A DNA stretch of 64,000 nucleotides from Euborellia annulipes. Its lineage: Eukaryota; Arthropoda; Insecta; Dermaptera; Anisolabididae. Of the stretch, positions 52,991 through 64,000 are shown piece by piece. Where the stretch lies: the NCBI GenBank assembly GCA_023213315.1, contig JAKCPI010005233.1, positions 1-64,000 of the forward strand. The letters are read 5' to 3'. Below the pieces are notes generated by a model. It saw nothing but the letters and a program-made list of their open reading frames with translations, did not search any database and was not told the DNA's origin. A program made the position numbers and the translations under genes. Position 1 is the stretch's first letter; every line of letters begins with the position of its first letter.

Positions 52991-54123
52991 TGAGCTAACC
53001 TCTAAGGGAACGTTACATGTGTTTTATATACGACGTCAGTGCCATCTACAGTCATTCCTATGAAGTTAGATACAAATTTTCGCGCCATCTGCACTCATTC
53101 CCATGAAATTAGACGCAATCATCAAAGCAAGTGTTTATATTAAAAGCATGAGATGAAGTATATATGTAGTAGACTTATACTGTAGCAACATGAGAGCTTA
53201 ATATATGTATATACCATATAATAGTGATTATAGGCTATTTCATTGGCAATAGAAAACCAAAATGATACTTCATTTATCATTTAAACAAAATCAAAAGCAC
53301 TCTTATTCCCTTTAAAGATTTAAGGGTATTTTGCAATCGACAGCATCTGATTGGCTGAGACTTGTGCGATTTATGATATCGTAAAATATTGTATGCCATA
53401 ATATCAGAAAAAAATCGGAAATAAAACTTTTAATGAGTTATTGAAAGCATTATAATCTTATCAAGTTTAATTAACCTTGTTACTCGAAAGATAAATTAAA
53501 TGGTCGAATGGATAAATATATTCTGGTGAACTGTAAATGATTTACACGAGATGCAGACTTAAAACGAGCTAATCTAGCATGAATCGAAGCAAGTGCGCAA
53601 AGGGAGATAGGGAGAGTGGAATGAGGAAAGCACCCAGGCGAAACGATTGAGGAGTGACTCTCTCTTCTCTTCTCTCTCCTCTCCTCTCTTCAGGGCTCTC
53701 TTCTATCTCTTTACTCTTCTTTGCAATCCTCTTTGGTCCACGACAAACTTATGGCTTGATCTGCCAAATAAAGTGTCGCCGAAAAGGTGTTCCACTCCCC
53801 GAATCTCGGATCCATAGGGAATTTTATCGCAACATACTAAAAACAATCGATACTTGAAAATTTTCACGAATTATACATAAAAAAATTAACAATTATTTAA
53901 AACATATTTTAGAAAAGCTGAATGTAGTTTTGAGGATGCAGTCAAGGTTTTCAAGGTTTGCTCGAAATAATCAACAATTTCAAAAAAGTTCCCGCCAAAG
54001 AGTACTAGTACTTTCCTAAGTATTTTTCAAGTTTTTTGTTTCGATTTTCTCAAAATTCGTTCTAACAATTTTTATTAAAATTCATAAATCAAGTCAATCT
54101 TTATCTAATTTTTTATTTCAATC

Positions 54124-54162
54124 GTCGACGTTTCGGACGCAAATCGCGTCCTTCCTCAGGAC
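54124..54162 (-). ncRNA. Hammerhead-ribozyme-like core (left)
   Basis: Minus strand: GTC, CTGAGGA, stem II GGACGC/GCGTCC, GAA, ACGT, C, GAC. Stem I GTC/GAC. Confidence 0.68.
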
Positions 54163-54495
54163 CTATGAGACAAATATGATGAATAATGGAAATTGGCAAA
54201 AGTTTTTAAAAACGTTTTTAAAAATAATAAAGCTGGGTCAATTTTTTTTAACAATATAAATTCACACTTTAACAATGTGTAATCATTTGAAACTGTATAT
54301 ATTTAATGGCATTCATCGACGCCTCTCTCAGTGAATGTATTAATACCAGTATATCTATCTTTTAATTATATAAAGGATATAGGTTCTTAAATTTTTAAAT
54401 AGATTATTTTATACTATCAATTGTAAGTTTTTAAAAAATGTATTTACACTTTTTTCGATTTTCATTATGCATCATAATTGTCTCATTGATCATAG

Positions 54496-54534
54496 GTCCT
54501 GAGGAAGGACGATACTTGCGTCCGAAACGTCGAC
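54496..54534 (+). ncRNA. Hammerhead-ribozyme-like core (right)
   Basis: GTC, CTGAGGA (54499-54505), stem II GGACG/CGTCC, GAA, ACGT (54527-54530), C, GAC. The tail is gattgaaataaaag. Confidence 0.68.
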
Positions 54535-56031
54535 GATTGAAATAAAAGATTGACTTAAAATTGTTAGTCTAATTTGATTCCTGGCTGCCATCCAGCTCAT
54601 ATTTATCAATTAAACAGCCACTACCTAATATATCAATTAATTTTTAGATGATCTTTAAAATGTATATTCTCATTTTGCCCTCAAAATGAAGCACACATAG
54701 AAGAAATAATTTCCATGGTGACAAAATATAAATATTTTTCTATGTTTATAAATTTTACATCTTGAATTCTAATATATCGGTGGAAACTAAATATATGTCG
54801 ACACAAAAATCTGGTGTGATAAGCACAGAACACAACTTTCAACTACCGAAGGTAAGAGAAAGTTGTGCTGTGCGATCAGTCACAGCAGATTTTTAAATTT
54901 CCTATCGTTTTAATAGTTTTCGTTTATTAATTAATATATTGAAATGAATAATTATTATACTGTCAAATAAATTATTTTGCATAATATTAGTTAATGGAGA
55001 TCATAAACTGATGTAATAAATTTCTAGTGTTTAAATTAATTGAAAATGACTTTACTCTTATTTGCAGACACACCTGGTCATCTGACTGGTTGTCTATTTT
55101 ATAATTAAATTCTGATTTATATAGACCATAAGTCTATTTTCGTCATTTGTCCTGGGAATTTTATTTCAACCCTAGTGAAAATTTTCGGCAGGGGATCCTC
55201 GTTTCCATAGATACAACAACCAGGGGTGTAAATCCTATAAAATGTTAAAACCCCAATCCTAAGCCAATGGGTGATATTTTATAGTATTATTGAATTTTTT
55301 ATATATTGATAGAAATAAAATTTCATGTCAAAACATAAAAATAGCGTAGTCTATATTTTAATTTCGGTCTAGTCAAATTATGATAATCTATGAATCATGC
55401 TAACTACTCCAAGGATCATACTACCAATATCCTTATTAGAAATTATAATGTCGAATTAAATCCTGGCTTGCACATATTAGCATATTACTGTCTGCTGTTG
55501 ACATGCTTAATGGCATATAAATGGTTGATTCAAATTGCCTATTTAGAGTTAACGCATGAGTAGCGTTCTTATTTCTTACCTCTGTGCCTTGCTCGATTCT
55601 CATCAACAGCCAACAGTTATTAACATCTTTAATTAAATATTTTCTATCTCATTGAAGGTACAAGAGCAGTAACTAACTCGTAGTAATGATGTAAATAAGA
55701 TGGAATAATATTTACATATTGGGATAAAATCTTGAAATAAAGGAACCGGAGAAAAATAACACTCCAAGTCATATAAAAAAAAAATCAATTAGAATCTTAA
55801 TAAAGGGGAAGCTAAAAAAAAATCTACGCGACTTCTTAATAATGAAACAGAAAAACGAGAAACTTGAGGGGATGAAATAAAAACAAGATTTAATTTTTTC
55901 TTATCAACCTTGATTCATTTGAATGACTGGCAGACCCAGAATTTCCACTTTGTGGCGTAGGCGAAGATCGAAATTTGTGGAGCAGGGGAGGGAAGAGAAT
56001 GCCTTTTTCATTCTCCAAATGAATTTAAATA

Positions 56032-56305
56032 CAGTCATATCTCGCAGAGTTCGGATAATCGGTTCCAAGCAGGAAGAAATAAAATTATTATTAATTTTTT
56101 GTTTTCGAATCTTTAGAAAAAGGTTTGCCCCTCCCCCTTGGCTCTAGTCTTGTATAAAACTAGGACCTAAATAATAAATAAACATAAATTATCAATTTTT
56201 TATAAAATTTTTAAAAGGTTTTAAAAATTTTTATTTTTAGTTTTTTGGAAAATTTAAAACCGTGAAATTGGACTAATCGAAGCCGGACTATTCGAGGTAT
56301 TCCTG
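56032..56305. mobile_element. pogo/Tigger-like MITE, TA target duplication
   Basis: The imperfect inverted ends are cagtcatatctcgcagagtt and ttcgaggtattcctg. TA lies at 56030-56031 and 56306-56307. The subterminal cggataatcgg is mirrored by gactaatcgaagccgg. Confidence 0.75.
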
Positions 56306-58051
56306 TATTATTAATATATAATTTTTGTATTATTTACATTTAAAATACAAATATACTGTATATGTAAGGTCTTATAAGAAAAAGGAGCTCAGTAGAATCA
56401 TTCAAGGGGACAGGGAAGAGCTTTGGCCTTCCTAAGACATTTCTTTTCAATTTTATCTGATTCCAATTAAAATATTTTCAAATATAAATAAAAAATGATG
56501 ATAAATAGATTCTTTAGTTTGTTACAACAAAGAAATTTTTTCAAGAAAAAAATTTTAACCCCTCCTCAAGAAAAAATAATTAAAAAAAAAAAATGTCCCC
56601 GAACCAAAAAAAATTAAGAAAGAGTTTGCCTTCCCCCCAATCAAGAGTTGAAATGACCTTTCTATGGGGGGAGGGGGAGCCCAAACTACTCTGTCTCAAC
56701 CCCCCCCCCCATATTAACAAAGTCTACAAACAGATAAAAAGATGAAAAGTGAAATAAAAGTTAGACCCACATAAAAATATATATTTTATGTTCATTTAAT
56801 TTTATTTGCTGGAAGGTAGGCAACCGTAATGCCTTCTGAACAATAGAGACCATCCTTGCGCAGTTGTTTATCTTAAAGAGTCGAGGATTAGAATAATAAA
56901 AGTTAACATCACTGCATAAATTATAAATGATCATGAATTATAAATATTATATATATTTTAATTTTTAACAAGTTCAATATATATTAATCAGAAGAATTAA
57001 AAAAATAAAATAAAATATCACAAGTTATTTATCATTACTCTCCCTGGGATGATCTTCGAGGGAGAGTTCGCTAATTTCAAGTAGAATAAATACTTTCCAC
57101 TTTAGCGAACAGTGATTTGTGTTGAGAAGTAAAGATAATATTGACTTTTCAGTTTAAATTGTCCTCTTTCCTTTGTGTAGTTTGCTTCTTTAATTTAATT
57201 TTTTTTTCCAATTGAATTATAAATAAAATATATATATATATATATATATTTATATAACCCTTTTAATTAATATTTAAGCTTTGTCAATTCAATTAAAAAT
57301 TATATGACCAAAAAATAAATGAATATATAAAAACACAATATGACTAATGGTCTCATAATATTAATTAATGAATTCTATTAAAATATTTACAAAAAAATGT
57401 TATATTGAAAATCTTTTGACTTCACTCCTTGTGAAATGACCGTAATCATGTTATTGAAATTTTCAAAATTCTTTTGAGTGGGAAGAGCATAGATAGAGAA
57501 ATTTTGTACTTGTAGCATAACTAGGACATAACTGAAGTGATTAAAACTATAAAACGCTTTGCGTATTCAAATCTCCAACAAATGATGTCTGATAATCTTT
57601 TTATTATCACTATTTTCATTTAATAAATGTAATATTTTGATTTAGAGCCTTTAAACTTCTCGTTTTAGACGTTTTCAATTGACTATTAAAATCGACTAAA
57701 CAGCTTTTAATTTCAATCAATGTGGGGTGGGTTAAAAATATTGGAAGTCAAGAGACAAAGGGCGTCAGCTATTCACATCCAATCCTACCACTTAAAGGGC
57801 TCTAAATGGAATATTATACAATATATGTTAGATCTTATTGCATTTTCGTGCTAATGAAATATCTACCAGTATAACAAATATTATATGAATGGAGTGGAGC
57901 TTTAAATATGATCTACTTCAAGCACCAAGAGTGTGACATGGCTTATTGCACACTTTCAAGATCAATAAAAAAATATTATACAAAATTTGCTAGCCCACCA
58001 GCTAGTGGTTCTCTCCTAACTTTTCTATGGAGTACAAGAGTAAAGTGGGAC

Positions 58052-58294
58052 CAAGGGCGGATACAAGGGGGGGGGGTAAAGGGGGTAATTACCCCCTCCG
58101 AGATTTGAAAAAAATTCTTTTTTATTTTTAATGTAAAATTTTAAAAATTAATACTTAAAAATTTGATTTATATTTATATTCTGGCAAACAAGTACAGAAT
58201 GCGCTTTTAAATTGCCGAAATTAAGAAAAAATTGTGTGCTGTGCGACCAGTCACACCAGATTACCCCCGAGAAATACCTCTGGATCCGCCACTG
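58052..58294. mobile_element. hAT-like element with exact 8-bp duplication
   Basis: The ends are caagggcggatacaagg and cctctggatccgccactg. The flanks 58044-58051 and 58295-58302 are both agtgggac. It contains a partial terminal-hairpin repeat end (about 58190-58262). Confidence 0.92.
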
Positions 58295-58384
58295 AGTGGG
58301 ACTTTACAAATTTGGTTGGGAATATGAGAATTGAATATTCATTGCAAAGAACATCTAAAAACTAATTGATTTTCAAAATCGTTA

Positions 58385-58978
58385 GAGTGAATTTAAAGGA
58401 AAAAATCTGGTGTGACTGGTTGCTCAACACACAACTTTCTTTTAACAAGTTGTTTTCTGTGCTTGTCACACCAGATTTTTTTGTGTCAACATATATTTAG
58501 TTTCCGACAGTGCGGTGAATTCAAGATGTAAAATTTATGGGAAAATACTTATATTTTGTTACCATAGCAACTATCTTTTGTAAAGTGTCCTTCATAAAAT
58601 TTCAAGAGCAAAATGAGAATATACATTTTAAAGAGAATCTAAAAAATAATTGATTTATGAATTTTAATCAAAATCGTTGGAGCGAATTTTGAGAAAATCG
58701 AAAAAAACTGAAAATGTACTTCAGTAAAATACTAGTATTCTTTAAACAAATTTTGTTCAAAAGCTTCGTGTCACGTCTCAGTGACACCTACCTATCTTAA
58801 ATATAAAATTTCAACCTCCTAGCTCTTGTTGTTCTTGAGATATTTTGTTCACGGACAGGACCCGCTTTTTTGAACTCACGGGACCTCAAAAAGTGTATAT
58901 CCATCAAAATCAAATTCGGCATGAATCAAATACTTTCTTTCAATATATTAACATATATAGGTAAGAGAATATAGAAAA
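58385..58978 (-). mobile_element. Terminal-hairpin repeat, near-complete copy
   Basis: The large hairpin is at 58385-58480 (aaatctggtgtgac with gtcacaccagattt). The conserved interior follows, and the degraded small hairpin is at about 58925-58978. Confidence 0.82.
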
Positions 58979-61900
58979 CTCAAAAAGTAAATCGATAAAG
59001 TATTAGTATTTAAATAAATTAAAAAGGCTGGTGTCGTGTTGCATACCAGGAGGATGTTATTGCAACTTGAACTCATATTTGAATCTTGTAGGTTTGCAAG
59101 ACTGTATTTAGTGCAGACTATTTAGCAGGACCGACTTGAGCCTCGAACTGTGTATTTCCATCAAAATCTCGACATTGAATTTGATACGATCTTACTAAGA
59201 GAAAAAAATTAAAACTTTCTAACCAGCAAGCAAACTTTTAACGAGGCTAGGATCCAGCACTGTTATATTAATTATTACTCCCTCTATGATTATTAATATT
59301 ATATTTTTAAATTAATACTCTCTGCATTAATTAAGTTATAAAATCTCAAGTCAGGTAAAATTATTTGACAGTGGATCATTAATTTGTTATTTTTTGAATT
59401 AAAATCGATGAAAGTAATTTTAAAAAGATCTGAAGGTAGGATCCTTGTGGGGGTCCATTTGCATCCCCAGCCGGGATAAACGGGTGCACAGAGGAGACAG
59501 TAACTTTTAACCACCATTAACATTCACAGTGGCTACGCCCTTGGTGCCTATTCAGATTCATAGGACGTGACCTCCGACCCTTCTAGTTCGAGTTGCAAAG
59601 ACACCCACACACATAGCAACCGCCCACACCTAAAAAGCCCTCATTACCGCCTCGACTTAGCATCACTAACAGATTTTTCACGAATTAGTTCACATTAGCA
59701 AGTGAATGAACTGGTTCAAATGAAAAAAAAAAAAAAAAAAAAACTGCTATTTAGAATAATAATTTAGTGAAAATTCAATGAAGTTATGAATGAAAAGAAG
59801 GAAAATAATTGAAAAGTGAGAGAAAAATTTTCATACTTTTAAACCAGTAATTAGTATGAAAAAAGAAAAAATATTTTCAATTGAATCTTTTTAAAAGAGT
59901 TTAAGATGGTTCGTATATCGAAAAAAGATACAAATATTCCGAGATTACTGAATTAAGACAAATAAATATTGAAAAAGTTAAAGGGAATTTAAATAAAAAA
60001 AAACGGCATCTTGATTTGGCCATAAATCACGAAAATTGGAGAGATCAAGGTATTTTTTTCTAATCAAATTTTGTACTATTTGACATGGAATGCTTCATAT
60101 ATACCCTTACACCATTTAAATAATTACTGCATTTAACCAATTTAAAATATATATACAAAATATTTTCGGAATTGAAGAGAGGAGTGGAGAGGGGATCGCT
60201 TCGATTACCCCCTCCCCTTCCTCTGCATTTTTCAAAAGCCATTCAACTTTTAAGTTAAATTCAGAAGTAGTTTTTTCGGCATCTAAGGCTATTTTAACCT
60301 CGTCTCTATATTTATATTATTTGAGAACGAGTATAACTTACTTGTTAGATGTAAGTATACTAAGAAAAAAGTCGAACTCGTCCAGTGAGAATCGATTCTG
60401 ATCGAACTCGATTCTAAAAAGTCGATTATTTTCAGTAAAAGATCGATTCTTGATTAAAGTCAGAGTCGATTTTTCCATCCGAACGAATGTGGAGACATAA
60501 TTAAGAAAGATTGCGCAAAATTAGAAATAAAATTTTATTAAAAAAAAAAAAACAAAAAACAAACAAAAACATTATTAATAAAAAAACTTAATAAATAATA
60601 AAATAATAAAAAAAATAATTTTTCATTTTTTGATTTTTATTAATTTTTTGATTGTTGATGATTAACTAACATAAATACTTTTTGAACCTAATATTTAATG
60701 ATAAATTTTAATTTTTTTTAAAAATTTCACACCCCCCCCTTAATGAACAAAAAAATTTGATTTTTTTTTTTCAAATAATTTAAAGCTTTTTAAAATTTTT
60801 AAGAAATTGTTTTTCAAAAAAAAACAAAATTTTTTTGCAAAAATAAATCCTGTTTTAAATTGATAAAATTTATTTTTTTTGAAATTCACCTCGCTCGAAT
60901 TTCATTTTTTTCTTCAAGTATCCTAATTTCTTTGAAAATTGTTTTGATTTAGATAGAAAAAATAAATTTTATTTTTCAAAAAATGATCTCTAAGTGTTAA
61001 TCAAAAATTTTTTCACCGGGAAATAAGTTCTATAGAAATTCGTTTTCTGGGAGTAAAATAACCGAATTGGCTTTCCCCAGTGATGTGGGAGCAAATATTG
61101 AGTCAAGAGGAGTTCCAGACCTTTATGGAGGAAAATTTTTCAAAATTTGATCATTTACCAAAAATTAGATTGTTCCCTCAGAAAGTAAATTACATAATTA
61201 AATAATTATTTATTTTTTTTTTACAGTCATCATATAACTTTTTTAATCAAAAATTTCAAGACCGGTATATCTTAATTATATCAAATTGAATCTTCTTTTA
61301 TATTCTTTTGCCAAAGAATTTAATGAATTGAACAGATTTAATTTAAAATTTTTTTTTTCTTTTAACTAAAGAGATAATATTTTGATTACTTTTTTATGAG
61401 AAAAGAATGTGATTAGTAAAATCCCGGATGTAAGAATAAATTAAAATAGAATATCAAAAGTAGCTCGATATTGGGTGGAAAGATAGCAGTAGGCTTGAGC
61501 CTTAAGGGATTATATGTTTATATACAGGGTGTTACTTAAAATGGTTATATGCACGGCGTGTTCTTCCAGATAAAATTAATGTTATTCTCAAAATATATTC
61601 CCTTCAAAATTTAAAAGCCCTAATCTTAAAGTCTGAAGTTATTTTTATTGCATCATTTTTATTGGATTCCCAAAGAAAGTCAAGTGGAATAAAATTCCAA
61701 AGAGCGTTTTATTTCCGCTTTCTAAATTACCCATAATTTTAGATATAGATAGCAAATTGAGTTATTTCGGTTATGGTGTTTTACGGATTTTCAAAAAAAA
61801 AAAAGAAAAAAAAACTTTTATTCTCTTTGAATATTTCATTAAGTCGTTATTTCTATGTATATCTTTTTAATTAAAATGCAAATGATTATTTCCAATTTTA

Positions 61901-62295
61901 TTGTACTATTTAATAAGCCATAACTTGCACAGGACATTTTTAATTTTTTTATAAATTTCTTAATTTAAAAAATTCTACATTACTTTTTCATATGAATTTT
62001 ATATTATTAGCGTAAGTTGTGATTTTTATATCCTTTAATCTGTTTGAAATTAAAATGCCATTCGCTTTTTTTATAATTCAATTTAACTTTTTTTTATTAT
62101 TATTTTAACGAAATTTACGGGAAGGGATTTTTTATTTTAATTAAATTAAATCTTAAGATAAGCCGATTTTTGCCGATCCCTAAGAGTATTCAACAAAGCT
62201 GGCCTATAACAAAACATTATTTTGTTTAATATAAATTATTTCAATTTAGTTTTGTCGTTTGGAAACGAAATTTCTACTTTTCCTCAAATTTGTTG

Positions 62296-62372
62296 TTTAC
62301 GTAAATTGCTAGTCTCGGTGTCATTGGGGCGGGATGCGAACCCTCGACACTTTGCACACAAGTTGCTGCATT
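62296..62372 (-). mobile_element. tRNA-like SINE fragment
   Basis: Minus strand contains gtcgagggttcgcatcccgc (B-box-like) preceded by gcagcaacttgtgtgc. Only one copy was seen. Confidence 0.45.
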
Positions 62373-62885
62373 ATTAGTAAATATTTATTTAAAAGTATTC
62401 CTAGATCAATCGGGAGATCTGATGAACTGAAATTAAGTTATTTAAAAATGTGTTTTAACAATGAAATTTTGTTTTGAAATTAATCTCATAAAAAAATCAA
62501 AGTCTGTGACAAATTAAATGGGACACATTTTTTTCTACTCTTAAAAGCATTATCAATAAAAAATAATCTGTGAGAGACCAAAGGGTTCTGTCCTCTACTT
62601 ACTCCCAATCATATATTCTATTTGATGTTCCTGGGGTGGCAATTCATTCCCAGGTTATTTTATACTGTAAATGTATTATCATAGGTAAAATTTAATTATA
62701 AACAAATTCATATTAAAACAATTTGAGATTTTATATAATTAATTGTATTTCAGAAAATAAAATCTTGAAATTAAATTTCTCTTTTATTAATATTGATATA
62801 ACACATTTGGCATGTTCAATTAAATTGAGAAAAAATTCGGGTTCCGAGACAATTCTTGAACAATTTGTATCTTATAATATAAATA

Positions 62886-63552
62886 AAAAATCTGGTGTGA
62901 TTGGCGCACAGCACACAGCTTTCTCTTACCCTTCGGTAAGATTGTGCTTCGTGCTGGTCACACAAGAATTTTCAAAATTTTAATCTCATATTTGGATATT
63001 TTATAGACAATAGAGAAACCTAAATAAATACAAAATTTTATAAGAATTGGAAATTTTTTTTTATGTATAAAAAGTTCCAAAGGAAACTTGAAGGAAGAGC
63101 CGAAAAGTGAATTTGAAAAATCTGAAATCTTTCCTATGAAGTACAAGAGTAAAGTGTGCTTCAAAAGATTTCAAGGGCAAAATGAGAATATACATTTTAA
63201 AGAGCATCTAAAAAATAATTTATTTTTGAATTTTAATCAAAATCGTTTGAGAGAATTTTGAGAAAAACGAAAAAAGAAAACTGAAAAAGTACATCAGTAA
63301 AGTACTAGTATTTTTTGGCCGATTTTATTCAAAAGCTTATTTTGAGTGTCCAGGAGGGTACCTAACTTAAATATAAAATTTCAACTCCGTAACTCAATTC
63401 CTTCATGCTAAAAATCGATACACACCCATACCAATTTGCGGAACCCACTTTTTGGACTCAGGGGACCTCAAAACATCGACATCGAATTTTTGACATGATC
63501 GCAATACTTTCTCACTCTATATATTTCATATATAGAATAAGAGAAAGTAAAA
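62886..63552 (-). mobile_element. Terminal-hairpin repeat, near-complete copy
   Basis: The large hairpin is at 62886-62975, the conserved interior at 63135-63490, and the small hairpin (actttctcac...agagaaagt) at 63506-63549. The segment 62980-63130 is diverged. Confidence 0.82.
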
Positions 63553-63724
63553 GTAAGCCTATTATAAATAGAATCATTTCTTCAATCACTATAAAAATTA
63601 AAAACAAAAGCCACGTTTTTACAGATATTTGAAACAGCTTTCAAATATTTTTTTAGGTAAAATTTAAATAAATCAAAATTGGAAAATATCTTTATTTTAA
63701 CTGACACAGCTACACTCGTGATTC

Positions 63725-63790
63725 TTTGCAAGGAATGCAACCCAATACCAACTCACAAAAAGTTGGTTATTTGGGTTGCATACCTTGCAG
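63725..63790. repeat. Imperfect hairpin
   Basis: Ttgcaaggaatgcaaccca pairs with tgggttgcataccttgcag around a smaller inner stem (accaac/gttggt). No further copy was seen. Confidence 0.6.
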
Positions 63791-64000
63791 GCAAAAAACG
63801 AACTAATCTGAGGATTTAATTTAAGAATAAATTAATAAATTAATCTTAATTTAAAAAAGTATTTTTTAAGTTATAAAAAAAGGTTAAATATAATAAATAA
63901 AATTGTATATTAATTTATGTTAAAATAAAAGCAATTGGGGCTAACGATATAGAGACTAGAAAAATAATAATAATACTTTTTCTTTTATGAAATTAGCTTT

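Larger units (their letters stand above)
54093..54631. mobile_element. Nested inverted-repeat element with two hammerhead-like cores
   Basis: Flanked by atcaa at 54088-54092 and 54632-54636. The right part ends in cctggctgcc...aaacagccact, a tail shared with 35700-35745 and 36247-36290. The two cores point outward. Confidence 0.75.
53985..54896 (+). mobile_element. Terminal-hairpin repeat split by nested insertion
   Basis: The left part (53995-54092) has aagagtactagtactttcc. The right part resumes at 54632 and runs to the large hairpin at 54808-54896. The insertion lies between them. Confidence 0.82.
51323..64000 (-). other. Upstream Sema2a-like intron (partial)
   Basis: This lies 5' of exon A on the gene strand. 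No earlier Sema exon, signal peptide or promoter was recognised in these 12.7 kb. The unlisted parts (53190-53980, 54900-56030, 56310-58050, 59240-62290) are AT-rich and show no gene or clear element. CT-rich sequence lies at 53658-53700, and a TA microsatellite at 57228-57250. Confidence 0.7.

Noticed and set aside
53654..53857. Plus-strand open frame with a leader-like hydrophobic start
   Set aside because: The hydrophobic part comes from a CT-rich tract; no conserved motif or splice context supports it.
1..64000. CRISPR arrays, bacterial operons or rRNA genes
   Set aside because: No regularly spaced short repeats, no Shine-Dalgarno-preceded gene clusters and no rRNA signature; spliced exons show the DNA is eukaryotic.

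Overview
The window is an AT-rich stretch of animal nuclear DNA. It covers the middle of one gene, on the minus strand, which encodes a class 2 semaphorin (Sema2a-like): a secreted axon-guidance protein typical of arthropods. Six exons join in frame with consensus GT-AG introns to give 383 residues of the Sema domain. The host is most likely an arthropod, judging from the arthropod-type class 2 semaphorin. The species cannot be named from this window.

Layout of the gene, following the minus strand from high to low coordinates. From 51323 to the right edge is intron or upstream sequence, with no exon recognised. The exons are 51215-51322, 47890-48160, 3804-4034, 3018-3254, 1073-1249 and 721-845. 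The introns between them are 3.05 kb, 43.9 kb, 549 bp, 1.77 kb and 227 bp. Sequence below 721 is a further intron. The signal peptide, N-terminal Sema residues, end of the Sema domain, PSI and Ig domains lie outside the window.

The rest is intron filled with mobile elements. There is a 5'-truncated, frameshifted non-LTR retrotransposon reverse transcriptase (about 20.96-22.65 kb). There are at least ten short hAT-like elements, most with 8-bp target duplications, several TA-flanked mariner/pogo-like MITEs, one MITE flanked by TTA, and several tRNA-derived SINE families. A recurrent family has hairpins at both ends. The 3' ends of RTE-like elements, a 117-bp tandem array and several microsatellites complete the inventory. 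Many elements are nested.

The most notable feature is a set of eleven short motifs with the full hammerhead ribozyme core: CTGANGA, a stem, GAA, a palindromic stem III such as ACGT, then a cleavage-site H. Several also show a closing stem I. They occur in at least four unrelated sequence contexts, usually at or flanking the centre of long inverted repeats. This fits the minimal, dimer-forming hammerheads known from Penelope-like elements and retrozymes, but no Penelope reverse transcriptase or GIY-YIG endonuclease was seen here.
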